This document shows positions 1-12,980 of a DNA stretch of 64,000 nt, piece after piece. Within the stretch, counting starts at the first letter, position 1. Every line of letters starts with the position of its first letter. Where the stretch lies: NCBI GenBank assembly GCA_911728455.2, contig CAJVRT020000082.1, positions 434,001 to 498,000 of the forward strand. Direction: 5' to 3'. The position numbers and the translations under genes are program-made. Below the pieces are notes generated by a model, which was given only the letters and a program-made list of their open reading frames with translations, was not told the DNA's origin and searched no databases. The DNA comes from Marthasterias glacialis (Eukaryota > Echinodermata > Asteroidea > Forcipulatida > Asteriidae).

Positions 1-97
1 TGGGAGCTCTAGTTTGTTGGACACGTCTCGGAAGAGCCGCCCGCATCCACTGATTCCATGAAAAGCACTTTTGAAAGAGGGTCAACAATTTAAATTT

Positions 98-119
98 CTC
101 ACAGGGAGCTCCCTGTGAG
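98..119. repeat. 22-bp perfect palindrome in each satellite unit (first copy)
   Basis: The half-site CTCACAGGGAG is followed immediately by its exact reverse complement, with no spacer. It recurs once per 311-bp unit. A few units carry a C-to-T change near the centre (GAGCTTCCTG) or another single change. The same GGGAGCT core occurs again at the unit start, where AGCTCCC and GGGAGCT flank a 15-base loop (about 294-320 in the first repeat). Confidence 0.95.
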
Positions 120-258
120 CACCGGCACTTTTCCTCAAAAAATTTTTATGCGATTTTATGATGGAAATCGATAGAGTAGATATCACTGAAGAGGGTTTGT
201 GTGTGGGGAAGGGGTCAATTCGCAATATTTGGGCAAATAGCCAAATTTAGGTCAACTC

Positions 259-266
259 TGACGTCA
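259..266. promoter_or_regulatory. TGACGTCA (CRE/ATF-type) site, once per satellite unit (first copy)
   Basis: The 8-bp palindrome TGACGTCA is followed by TCAAGATGGCCG in nearly every unit, giving about 41 full CRE-type sites at 311-bp spacing. AAGATGGCC resembles the YY1 core. TGACGTCA is the consensus for CREB/ATF bZIP proteins; binding here is untested. Confidence 0.6.
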
Positions 267-3200
267 TCAAGATGGCCGAAAAAGCTCGCTAGCTCCCGAA
301 ATACCGCGAGTTGGGAGCTCTAGTTTGTTGGACACGTCTCGGAAGAGCCGCCCGCATCCACTGATTCCATGAAAAGCACTTTTGAAAGAGGGTCAAAAAT
401 TAAAATTTCTCACAGGGAGCTCCCTGTGAGCACCGGCACTTTTCCTCAAAAAATTTTTATGCGATTTTTTGATGGAAATCGATAGAGTAGATATCACTGA
501 AGAGGGTTTGTGTGTGGGGAAGGGGTCAATTCGCAATATTTGGGCAAATAGCCAAATTTAGGTCAACTCTGACGTCATCAAGATGGCCGAAAAAGCTCGC
601 TAGCTCCCGAAATACCGCGAGTTGGGAGCTCTAGTTTGTTGGACACGTCTCGGAAGAGCCGCCCGCATCCACTGATTCCATGAAAAGCACTTTTGAAAGA
701 GGGTCAAAAATTAAAATTTCTCACAGGGAGCTCCCTGTGAGCACCGGCACTTTTCCTCAAAAATTTTTTATGCGATTTTATGATGGAAATCGATAGAGTA
801 GATATCACTGAAGAGGGTTTGTGTGTAGGGAAGGGGTCAATTCGCAATATTTGGGCAAATAGCAAAATTTAGGTCAACTCTGACGTCATCAAGATGGCCG
901 AAAAAGCTCGCTAGCTCCCGAAATACCGCGAGTTGGGAGCTCTAGTTTGTTGGACACGTCTCGGAAGAGCCGCCCGCATCCACTGATTCCATGAAAAGCA
1001 CTTTTGAAAGAGGGTCAAAAATTAAAATTTCTCACAGGGAGCTCCCTGTGAGCACCGGCACTTATCCTCAAAAAATTTTTATGCGATTTTTTGATGGAAA
1101 TCGATAGAGTAGATAACACTGAAGAGGGTTTGTGTGTGGGGAAGGGGTCAATTCGCAATATTTGGACAAATAGCAAAATTTAGGTCACCTCTGACGTCAT
1201 CAAGATGGCCGAAAAAGCTCGCTAGCTCCCGAAATACCGCGAGTTGGGAGCTCTAGTTTGTTGGACACGTCTCGGAAGAGCCGCCCGCATCCACTGATTC
1301 CATGAAAAGCACTTTTGAAAGAGGGTCAAAAATTAAAATTTCTCACAGGGAGCTCCCTGTGAGCACCGGCACTTTTCCTCAAAAAATTTTTATGCGATTT
1401 TATGATGGAAATCGATAGAGTAGATATCACTGAAGAGGGTTTGTGTGTGGGGAAGGGGTCAATTCGCAATATTTGGGCAAATAGCCAAATTTAGGTCAAC
1501 TCTGACGTCATCAAGATGGCCGAAAAAGCTCGCTAGCTCCCGAAATACCGCGAGTTGGGAGCTCTAGTTTGTTGGACACGTCTCGGAAGAGCCGCCCGCA
1601 TCCACTGATTCCATGAAAAGCACTTTTGAAAGAGGGTCAAAAATTAAAATTTCTCACAGGGAGCTTCCTGTGAGCACCGGCACTTTTCCTCAAAAAATTT
1701 TTATGCGATTTTATGATGGAAATCGATAGAGTAGATATCACTGAAGAGGGTTTGTGTGTGGGGAAGGGGTCAATTCGCAATATTTGGGCAAATAGCCAAA
1801 TTTAGGTCAACTCTGACGTCATCAAGATGGCCGAAAAAGCTCGCTAGCTCCCGAAATACCGCGAGTTGGGAGCTCTAGTTTGTTGGACACGTCTCGGAAG
1901 AGCCGCCCGCATCCACTGATTCCATGAAAAGCACTATTGAAAGAGGGTCAAAAATTAAAATTTCTCACAGGGAGCTCCCTGTGAGCACCGGCACTTTTCC
2001 TCAAAAAATTTTTATGCGATTTTTTGATGGAAATCGATAGAGTAGATAACACTGAAGAGGGTTTGTGTGTGGGGAAGGGGTCAATTCGCAATATTTGGAC
2101 AAATAGCAAAATTTAGGTCAACTCTGACGTCATCAAGATGGCCGAAAAAGCTCGCTAGCTCCCGAAATACCGCGAGTTGGGAGCTCTAGTTTGTTGGACA
2201 CGTCTCGGAAGAGCCGCCCGCATCCACTGATTCCATGAAAAGCACTTTTGAAAGAGGGTCAAAAATTAAAATTTCTCACAGGGAGCTCCCTTTGAGCACC
2301 GGCACTTTTCCTCAAAAAATTTTTATGCGATTTTATGATGGAAATCGATAGAGTAGATATCACTGAAGAGGGTTTGTGTGTGGGGAAGGGGTCAATTCGC
2401 AATATTTGGGCAAATAGCCAAATTTAGGTCAACTCTGACGTCATCAAGATGGCCGAAAAAGCTCGCTAGCTCCCGAAATACCGCGAGTTGGGAGCTCTAG
2501 TTTGTTGGACACGTCTCGGAAGAGCCGCCCGCATCCACTGATTCCATGAAAAGCACTTTTGAAAGAGGGTCAAAAATTAAAATTTCTCACAGGGAGCTTC
2601 CTGTGAGCACCGGCACTTTTCCTCAAAAAATTTTTATGCGATTTTATGATGGAAATCGATAGAGTAGATATCACTGAAGAGGGTTTGTGTGTGGGGAAGG
2701 GGTCAATTCGCAATATTTGGGCAAATAGCCAAATTTAGGTCAACTCTGACGTCATCAAGATGGCCGAAAAAGCTCGCTAGCTCCCGAAATACCGCGAGTT
2801 GGGAGCTCTAGTTTGTTGGACACGTCTCGGAAGAGCCGCCCGCATCCACTGATTCCATGAAAAGCACTTTTGAAAGAGGGTCAAAAATTAAAATTTCTGA
2901 CAGGGAGCTCCCTGTGAGCACCGGCACTTTTCCTCAAAAATTTTTTATGCGATTTTATGATGGAAATCGATAGAGTAGATATCACTGAAGAGGGTTTGTG
3001 TGTGGGGAAGGGGTCAATTCGCAATATTTGGGCAAATAGCCAAATTTAGGTCAACTCTGACGTCATCAAGATGGCCGAAAAAGCTCGCTAGCTCCCGAAA
3101 TACCGCGAGTTGGGAGCTCTAGTTTGTTGGACACGTCTCGGAAGAGCCGCCCGCATCCACTGATTCCATGAAAAGCACTTTTGAAAGAGGGTCAAAAATT

Positions 3201-6200
3201 AAAATTTCTCACAGGGAGCTCCCTGTGAGCACCGGCACTTTTCCTCAAAAAATTTTTATGCAATTTTATGATGGAAATCGATAGAGTAGATATCACTGAA
3301 GAGGGTTTGTGTGTGGGGAAGGGGTCAATTCGCAATATTTGGGCAAATAGCAAAATTTAGCTCAACTCTGACGTCATCAAGATGGCCGAAAAAGCTCGCT
3401 AGCTCCCGAAATACCGCGAGTTTGGAGCTCTAGTCTGTTGGACACGTCTCGGAAGAGCCGCCCGCATCCACTGATTCCATGAAAAGCACTATTGAAAGAG
3501 GGTCAAAAATTAAAATTTCTCACAGGGAGCTCCCTGTGAGCACCGGCACTTTTCCTCAAAAATTTTTTATGCGATTTTATGATGGAAATCGATAGAGTAG
3601 ATATCACTGAAGAGGGTTTGTGTGTGGGGAAGGGGTCAATTCGCAATATTTGGGCAAATAGCCAAATTTAGCTCAACTCTGACGTCATCAAGATGGCCGA
3701 AAAAGCTCGCTAGCTCCCGAAATACCGCGAGTTGGGAGCTCTAGTTTGTTGGACACGTCTCGGAAGAGCCGCCCGCATCCACTGATTCCATGAAAAGCAC
3801 TTTTGAAAGAGGGTCAAAAATTAAAATTTCTCACAGGGAGCTCCCTGTGAGCACCGGCACTTTTCCTCAAAAAAATTTTATGCGATTTTATGATGGAAAT
3901 CGATAGAGTAGATATCACTGAAGAGGGTTTGTGTGTGGGGAAGGGGTCAATTCGCAATATTTGGGCAAATAGCAAAATTTAGCTCAACTCTGACGTCATC
4001 AAGATGGCCGAAAAAGCTCGCTAGCTCCCGAAATACCGCGAGTTGGGAGCTCTAGTTTGTTGGACACGTCTCGGAAGAGCCGCCCGCATCAACTGATTCC
4101 ATGAAAAGCACTTTTGAAAGAGGGTCAAAAATTAAAATTTCTCACAGGGAGCTCCCTGTGAGCACCGGCACTTTTGGTCAAAAAAATTTTATGCGATTTT
4201 ATGATGAAAATCGATAGAGTAGATATCACTGAGAGGGTTTGTGTGTGGGGAAGGGTTCAATTCGCAATATTTGGGCAAATAGCCAAATTTAGGTCAACTC
4301 TGACGTCATCAAGATGGCCGGAAAAGCTCGCTAGCTCCCGAAATACCGCGAGTTGGGAGCTCTAGTTTGTTGGACACGTCTCGGGAAAGCCCCCAGCATC
4401 CACTGATTCCATGAAAAGCACTTTTGAAAGAGGGTCAAAAATTAAAATTTCTCACAGGGAGCTCCCTGTGAGCACCGGCACTTTTCCTCAAAAAATTTTT
4501 ATGCGATTTTATGATGGAAATCGATAGAGTAGATATCACTGAAGAGGGTTTGTGTGTGGGGAAGGGGTCAATTCGCAATATTTGGGCAAATAGCCAAATT
4601 TAGGTCAACTCTGACGTCATCAAGATGGCCGAAAAAGCTCGCTAGTTCCCGAAATACCGCGAGTTGGGAGCTCTAGTTTGTTGGACACGTCTCGGAAGAG
4701 CCGCCCGCATCCACTGATTCCATGAAAAGCACTTTTGAAAGAGGGTCAAAAATTAAAATTTCTCACAGGGAGCTCCCTGTGAGCACCGGCACTTTTCCTC
4801 AAAAATTTTTTATGCGATTTTATGATGGAAATCGATAGAGTAGATATCACTGAAGAGGGTTTGTGTGTGGGGAAGGGGTCAATTCGCAATATTTGGGCAA
4901 ATAGCCAAATTTAGGTCAACTCTGACGTCATCAAGATGGCCGAAAAAGCTCGCTAGCTCCCGAAATACCGCGAGTTGGGAGCTCTAGTTTGTTGGACACG
5001 TCTCGGAAGAGCCGCCCGCATCCACTGATTCCATGAAAAGCACTTTTGAAAGAGGGTCAAAAATTAAAATTTCTCACAGGGAGCTCCCTGTGAGCACCGG
5101 CACTTTTCCTCAAAAAATTTTTATGCGATTTTATGATGGAAATCGATAGAGTAGATATCACTGAAGAGGGTTTGTGTGTGGGGAAGGGGTCAATTCGCAA
5201 TATTTGGGCAAATAGCAAAATTTAGGTCAACTCTGACGTCATCAAGATGGCCGAAAAAGCTCGCTAGCTCCCGAAATACCGCGAGTTGGGAGCTCTAGTT
5301 TGTTGGACACGTCTCGGAAGAGCCGCCCGCATCCACTGATTCCATGAAAAGCACTTTTGAAAGAGGGTCAAAAATTAAAATTTCTCACAGGGAGCTCCCT
5401 GTGAGCACCGGCACTTTTCCTCAAAAAATTTTTATGCGATTTTATGATAAAAATCGATAGAGTAGATATCACTGAAGAGGGTTTGTGTGTGGGGAAGGGG
5501 TCAATTCGCAATATTTGGGCAAATAGCCAAATTTAGGTCAACTCTGACGTCATCAAGATGGCCGAAAAAGCTCGCTAGCTCCCGAAATACCGCGAGTTGG
5601 GAGCTCTAGTTTGTTGGACACGTCTCGGAAGAGCCGCCCGCATCCACTGATTCCATGAAAAGCACTTTTGAAAGAGGGTCAAAAATTAAAATTTCTCACA
5701 GGGAGCTCCCTGTGAGCACCGGCACTTTTCCTCAAAAAATTTGTATGCGATTTTATGATGGAAATCGATAGAGTAGATATCACTGAAGAGGGTTTGTGTG
5801 TGGGGAAGGGGTCAATTCGCAATATTTGGGCAAATAGCCAAATTTAGGTCAACTCTGACGTCATCAAGATGGCCGAAAAAGCTCGCTAGCTCCCGAAATA
5901 CCGCGAGTTGGGAGCTCTAGTTTGTTGGACACGTCTCGGAAGAGCCGCCCGCATCCACTGATTCCATGAAAAGCACTTTTGAAAGAGGGTCAAAAATTAA
6001 AATTTCTCACAGGGAGCTCCCTGTGAGCACCGGCACTTTTCCTCAAAAAATTTTTATGCGATTTTATGATGGAAATCGATAGAGTAGATATCACTGAAGA
6101 GGGTTTGTGTGTGGGGAAGGGGTCAATTCGCAATATTTGGGCAAATAGCCAAATTTAGGTCAACTCTGACGTCATCAAGATGGCCGAAAAAGCTCGCTAG

Positions 6201-9200
6201 CTCCCGAAATACCGCGAGTTGGGAGCTCTAGTTTGTTGGACACGTCTCGGAAGAGCCGCCCGCATCCACTGATTCCATGAAAAGCACTTTTGAAAGAGGG
6301 TCAAAAATTAAAATTTCTCACAGGGAGCTCCCTGTGAGCACCGGCACTTTTCCTCAAAAATTTTTTATGCGATTTTATGATGGAAATCGATAGAGTAGAT
6401 ATCACTGAAGAGGGTTTGTGTGTGGGGAAGGGGTCAATTCGCAATATTTGGGCAAATAGCCAAATTTAGGTCAACTCTGACGTCATCAAGATGGCCGAAA
6501 AAGCTCGCTAGCTCCCGAAATACCGCGAGTTGGGAGCTCTAGTTTGTTGGACACGTCTCGGAAGAGCCGCCCGCATCCACTGATTCCATGAAAAGCACTT
6601 TTGAAAGAGGGTCAAAAATTAAAATTTCTCACAGGGAGCTCCCTGTGAGCACCGGCACTTTTCCTCAAAAAATTTTTATGCGATTTTATGATGGAAATCG
6701 ATAGAGTAGATATCACTGAAGAGGGTTTGTGTGTGGGGAAGGGGTCAATTCGCAATATTTGGGCAAATAGCCAAATTTAGGTCAACTCTGACGTCATCAA
6801 GATGGCCGAAAAAGCTCGCTAGCTCCCGAAATACCGCGAGTTGGGAGCTCTAGTTTGTTGGACACGTCTCGGAAGAGCCGCCCGCATCCACTGATTCCAT
6901 GAAAAGCACTTTTGAAAGAGGGTCAAAAATTAAAATTTCTCACAGGGAGCTCCCTGTGAGCACCGGCACTTTTCCTCAAAAAATTTTTATGCAATTTTAT
7001 GATGGAAATCGATAGAGTAGATATCACTGAAGAGGGTTTGTGTGTGGGGAAGGGGTCAATTCGCAATATTTGGGCAAATAGCAAAATTTAGGTCAACTCT
7101 GACGTCATCAAGATGGCCGAAAAAGCTCGCTAGCTCCCGAAATACCGCGAGTTTGGAGCTCTAGTCTGTTGGACACGTCTCGGAAGAGCCGCCCGCATCC
7201 ACTGATTCCATGAAAAGCACTTTCGAAAGAGGGTCAAAAATTAAAATTTCTCACAGGGAGCTCCCTGTGAGCACCGGCACTTTTCCTCAAAAAATTTTTA
7301 TGCAATTTTATGATGGAAATCGATAGAGTAGATATCACTGAAGAGGGTTTGTGTGTGGGGAAGGGGTCAATTCGCAATATTTGGGCAAATAGCCAAATTT
7401 AGCTCAACTCTGACGTCATCAAGATGGCCGAAAAAGCTCGCTAGCTCCCGAAATACCGCGAGTTTGGAGCTCTAGTCTGTTGGACACGTCTCGGAAGAGC
7501 CGCCCGCATCCACTGATTCCATGAAAAGCACTTTCGAAAGAGGGTCAAAAATTAAAATTTCTCACAGGGAGCTCCCTGTGAGCACCGGCACTTTTCCTCA
7601 AAAAATTTTTATGCGATTTTATGATGGAAATCGATAGAGTAGATATCACTGAAGAGGGTTTGTGTGTGGGGAAGGGGTCAATTCGCAATATTTGGGCAAA
7701 TAGCCAAATTTAGCTCAACTCTGACGTCATCAAGATGGCCGAAAAAGCTCGCTAGCTCCCGAAATACCGCGAGTTGGGAGCTCTAGTTTGTTGGACACGT
7801 CTCGGAAGAGCCGCCCGCATCCACTGATTCCATGAAAAGCACTTTTGAAAGAGGGTCAAAAATTAAAATTTCTCACAGGGAGCTCCCTGTGAGCACCGGC
7901 ACTTTTGGTCAAAAAAATTTTATGCGATTTTATGATGAAAATCGATAGAGTAGATATCACTGAGAGGGTTTGTGTGTGGGGAAGGGTTCAATTCGCAATA
8001 TTTGGGCAAATAGCCAAATTTAGGTCAACTCTGACGTCATCAAGATGGCCGGAAAAGCTCGCTAGCTCCCGAAATACCGCGAGTTGGGAGCTCTAGTTTG
8101 TTGGACACGTCTCGGAAGAGCCGCCCGCATCCACTGATTCCATGAAAAGCACTTTTGAAAGAGGGTCAAAAATTAAAATTTCTCACAGGGAGCTCCCTGT
8201 GAGCACCGGCACTTTTCCTCAAAAAATTTTTATGCGATTTTTTGATCGAAATCGATAGAGTAGATAACACTGAAGAGGGTTTGTGTGTGGGGAAGGGGTC
8301 AATTCGCAATATTTGGGCAAATAGCCAAATTTAGCTCAACTCTGACGTCATCAAGATGGCCGAAAAAGCTCGCTAGCTCCCGAAATACCGCGAGTTGGGA
8401 GCTCTAGTTTGTTGGACACGTCTCGGAAGAGCCGCCCGCATCCACTGATTCCATGAAAAGCACTTTTGAAAGAGGGTCAAAAATTACAATTTCTCACAGG
8501 GAGCTCCCTGTGAGCACCGGCACTTTTCCTCAAAAATTTTTTATGCGATTTTATGATGGAAATCGATAGAGTAGATATCACTGAAGAGGGTTTGTGTGTA
8601 GGGAAGGGGTCAATTCGCAATATTTGGGCAAATAGCAAAATTTAGGTCAACTCTGACGTCATCAAGATGGCCGAAAAAGCTCGCCAGCTCCCGAAATACC
8701 GCGAGTTGGGAGCTCTAGTTTGTTGGACACGTCTCGGAAGAGCCGCCCGCATCCACTGATTCCATGAAAAGCACTTTTGAAAGAGGGTCAAAAATTAAAA
8801 TTTCTCACAGGGAGCTCCCTGTGAGCACCGGCACTTTTCCTCAAAAAATTTTTATGCGATTTTTTGATGGAAATCGATAGAGTAGATAACACTGAAGAGG
8901 GTTTGTGTGTGGGGAAGGGGTCAATTCGCAATATTTGGACAAATAGCAAAATTTAGGTCACCTCTGACGTCATCAAGATGGCCGAAAAAGCTCGCTAGCT
9001 CCCGAAATACCGCGAGTTGGGAGCTCTAGTTTGTTGGACACGTCTCGGAAGAGCCGCCCGCATCCACTGATTCCATGAAAAGCACTTTTGAAAGAGGGTC
9101 AAAAATTAAAATTTCTCACAGGGAGCTCCCTGTGAGCACCGGCACTTTTCCTCAAAAATTTTTTATGCGATTTTATGATGGAAATCGATAGAGTAGATAT

Positions 9201-9594
9201 CACTGAAGAGGGTTTGTGTGTGGGGAAGGGGTCAATTCGCAATATTTGGGCAAATAGCCAAATTTAGGTCAACTCTGACGTCATCAAGATGGCCGAAAAA
9301 GCTCGCTAGCTCCCGAAATACCGCGAGTTGGGAGCTCTAGTTTGTTGGACACGTCTCGGAAGAGCCGCCCGCATCCACTGATTCCATGAAAAGCACTTTT
9401 GAAAGAGGGTCAAAAATTAAAATTTCTCACAGGGAGCTTCCTGTGCGCACCGGCACTTTTCCTCAAAAAATTTTTATGCGATTTTATGATGGAAATCGAT
9501 AGAGTAGATATCACTGAAGAGGGTTTGTGTGTGGGGAAGGGGTCAATTCGCAATATTTGGGCAAATAGCCAAATTTAGGTCAACTCTGACGTCA

Positions 9595-12500
9595 TCAAGA
9601 TGGCCGAAAAAGCTCGCTAGCTCCCGAAATACCGCGAGTTGGGAGCTCTAGTTTGTTGGACACGTCTCGGAAGAGCCGCCCGCATCCACTGATTCCATGA
9701 AAAGCACTATTGAAAGAGGGTCGAAAATTACAATTTCTCACAGGGAGCTCCCTGTGAGCACCGGCACTTTTCCTCAAAAAATTTTTATGCGATTTTATGA
9801 TGGAAATCGATAGAGTAGATAACACTGAAGAGGGTTTGTGTGTGGGGAAGGGGTCAATTCGCAATATTTGGACAAATAGCAAAATTTAGGTCAACTCTGA
9901 CGTCATCAAGATGGCCGAAAAAGCTCGCTAGCTCCCGAAATACCGCGAGTTGGGAGCTCTAGTTTGTTGGACACGTCTCGGAAGAGCCGCCCGCATCCAC
10001 TGATTCCATGAAAAGCACTTTTGAAAGAGGGTCAAAAATTAAAATTTCTCACAGGGAGCTTCCTGTGAGCACCGGCACCTTTCCTCAAAAAATTTTTATG
10101 CGATTTTATGATGGAAATCGATAGAGTAGATATCACTGAAGAGGGTTTGTGTGTGGGGAAGGGGTCAATTCGCAATATTTGGGCAAATAGCCAAATTTAG
10201 GTCAACTCTGACGTCATCAAGATGGCCGAAAAAGCTCGCTAGCTCCCGAAATACCGCGAGTTGGGAGCTCTAGTTTGTTGGACACGTCTCGGAAGAGCCG
10301 CCCGCATCCACTGATTCCATGAAAAGCACTTTTGAAAGAGGGTCAAAAATTAAAATTTCTCACAGGGAGCTCCCTGTGAGCACCGGCACTTTTCCTCAAA
10401 AAATTTTTATGCGATTTTTTGATGGAAATCGATAGAGTAGATAACACTGAAGAGGGTTTGTGTGTGGGGAAGGGGTCAATTCGCAATATTTGGACAAATA
10501 GCAAAATTTAGGTCACCTCTGACGTCATCAAGATGGCCGAAAAAGCTCGCTAGCTCCCGAAATACCGCGAGTTGGGAGCTCTAGTTTGTTGGACACGTCT
10601 CGGAAGAGCCGCCCGCATCCACTGATTCCATGAAAAGCACTTTTGAAAGAGGGTCAAAAATTAAAATTTCTCACAGGGAGCTCCCTGTGAGCACCGGCAC
10701 TTTTCCTCAAAAATGTTTTATGCGATTTTATGATGGAAATCGATAGAGTAGATATCACTGAAGAGGGTTTGTGTGTGGGGAAGGGGTCAATTCGCAATAT
10801 TTGGGCAAATAGCCAAATTTAGGTCAACTCTGACGTCATCAAGATGGCCGAAAAAGCTCGCTAGCTCCCGAAATACCGCGAGTTGGGAGCTCTAGTTTGT
10901 TGGACACGTCTCGGAAGAGCCGCCCGCATCCACTGATTCCATGAAAAGCACTTTTGAAAGAGGGTCAAAAATTAAAATTTCTCACAGGGAGCTTCCTGTG
11001 AGCACCGGCACTTTTCCTCAAAAAAGTTTTATGCGATTTTATGATGGAAATCGATAGAGTAGATATCACTGAAGAGGGTTTGTGTGTGGGGAAGGGGTCA
11101 ATTCGCAATATTTGGGCAAATAGCCAAATTTAGGTCAACTCTGACGTCATCAAGATGGCCGAAAAAGCTCGCTAGCTCCCGAAATACCGCGAGTTGGGAG
11201 CTCTAGTTTGTTGGACACGTCTCGGAAGAGCCGCCCGCATCCACTGATTCCATGAAAAGCACTATTGAAAGAGGGTCGAAAATTACAATTTCTCACAGGG
11301 AGCTCCCTGTGAGCACCGGCACTTTTCCTCAAAAAATTTTTATGCGATTTTATGATGGAAATCGATAGAGTAGATAACACTGAAGAGGGTTTGTGTGTGG
11401 GGAAGGGGTCAATTCGCAATATTTGGACAAATAGCAAAATTTAGGTCAACTCTGACGTCATCAAGATGGCCGAAAAAGCTCGCTAGCTCCCGAAATACCG
11501 CGAGTTGGGAGCTCTAGTTTGTTGGACACGTCTCGGAAGAGCCGCCCGCATCCACTGATTCCATGAAAAGCACTTTTGAAAGAGGGTCAAAAATTAAAAT
11601 TTCTCACAGGGAGCTTCCTGTGAGCACCGGCACTTTTCCTCAAAAAATTTTTATGCGATTTTATGATGGAAATCGATAGAGTAGATATCACTGAAGAGGG
11701 TTTGTGTGTGGGGAAGGGGTCAATTCGCAATATTTGGGCAAATAGCCAAATTTAGGTCAACTCTGACGTCATCAAGATGGCCGAAAAAGCTCGCTAGCTC
11801 CCGAAATACCGCGAGTTGGGAGCTCTAGTTTGTTGGACACGTCTCGGAAGAGCCGCCCGCATCCACTGATTCCATGAAAAGCACTTTTGAAAGAGGGTCA
11901 AAAATTAAAATTTCTCACAGGGAGCTCCCTGTGAGCACCGGCACTTTTCCTCAAAAAATTTTTATGCGATTTTATGATGGAAATCGATAGAGTAGATATC
12001 ACTGAAGAGGGTTTGTGTGTGGGGAAGGGGTCAATTCGCAATATTTGGGCAAATAGCAAAATTTAGCTCAACTCTGACGTCATCAAGATGGCCGAAAAAG
12101 CTCGCTAGCTCCCGAAATACCGCGAGTTGGGAGCTCTAGTTTGTTGGACACGTCTCCGAAGAGCCGCCCGCATCCACTGATTCCATGAAAAGCACTTTTG
12201 AAAGAGGGTCAAAAATTAAAATTTCTCACAGGGAGCTCCCTGTGAGCACCGGCACTTTTCCTCAAAAAATTTTTATGCGATTTTATGATGGAAATCGATA
12301 GAGTAGATATCACTGAAGAGGGTTTGTGTGTGGGGAAGGGGTCAATTCGCAATATTTGGGCAAATAGCCAAATTTAGGTCAACTCTGACGTCATCAAGAT
12401 GGCCGAAAAAGCTCGCTAGCTCCCGAAATACCGCGAGTTGGGAGCTCTAGTTTGTTGGACACGTCTCGGAAGAGCCGCCCGCATCCACTGATTCCATGAA

Positions 12501-12704
12501 AAGCACTTTTGAAAGAGGGTCAAAAATTAAAATTTCTCACAGGGAGCTCCCTGTGAGCACCGGCACTTTTCCTCAAAAAATTTTTATGCGATTTTTTGAT
12601 CGAAATCGATAGAGTAGATAACACTGAAGAGGGTTTGTGTGTGGGGAAGGGGTCAATTCGCAATATTTGGGCAAATAGCCAAATTTAGGTCAACTCTGAC
12701 GTCA
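9595..12704. repeat. Higher-order 5-unit (1555-bp) blocks in the satellite
   Basis: Diagnostic variants repeat every five units near the right end. A GTCACC unit, a TTTTTT/TGTTTT unit, a GAGCTTCC unit, a CACTATTG plus GATAAC unit and another GAGCTTCC unit occur in that order twice. The pair at 9595-9882 and 11150-11437 is exactly 1555 bp apart. Earlier in the array a 12-unit segment is repeated with a 3731-bp offset (4174 and 7905), and a 7773-bp offset links the TGTGTAGGG units at about 821 and 8594. Confidence 0.8.
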
Positions 12705-12980
12705 TCAAGATGGCCGAAAAAGCTCGCTAGCTCCCGAAATACCGCGAGTTGGGAGCTCTAGTTTGTTGGACACGTCTCGGAAGAGCCGCCCGCATCCACT
12801 GATTCCATTAAAAGCACTTTTGAAAGAGGGTCAAAAATTAAAATTTCTCACAGGGAGCTCCCTGTGAGCACCGGCACTTTTGGTCAAAAAAATTTTATGC
12901 GATTTTATGATGGAAATCGATAGAGTAGATATCACTGAAGAGGGTTTGTGTGTGGGGGAAGGGGTAAATTCGTAATATTT

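Larger units (their letters stand above)
1..12980. repeat. 311-bp tandem satellite array (about 41.7 copies)
   Basis: Head-to-tail units begin TGGGAGCTCTAG at 1, 312, 623, 934 and so on, with a constant 311-bp step. Two units (starting near 4043 and 7774) are 310 bp because one A is lost in the GAAGAGGG stretch. Units differ by a few substitutions that recur in blocks, for example CACTATTG for CACTTTTG, GATAAC for GATATC, GTCACC for GTCAAC and GATCG for GATGG. The array is open at the left edge and stops inside a unit at about 12980, where the sequence turns into unrelated AT-rich DNA. No coding potential is credible: the 63- and 95-codon ORFs inside it are identical copies caused by unit homogenisation. 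A centromeric, pericentromeric or other heterochromatic location is inference only. Confidence 0.98.

Noticed and set aside
4174..8096. Two identical 63-codon ORFs in the satellite
   Set aside because: They are homogenised repeat units 12 units apart; neighbouring units break the frame and no protein motif is present.
9595..11437. Two identical 95-codon minus-strand ORFs in the satellite
   Set aside because: Same explanation: five-unit higher-order repeat, frame not kept in other units.
1..12980. CRISPR array
   Set aside because: Units are 311 bp, contiguous, with no unique spacers, in clearly eukaryotic DNA.
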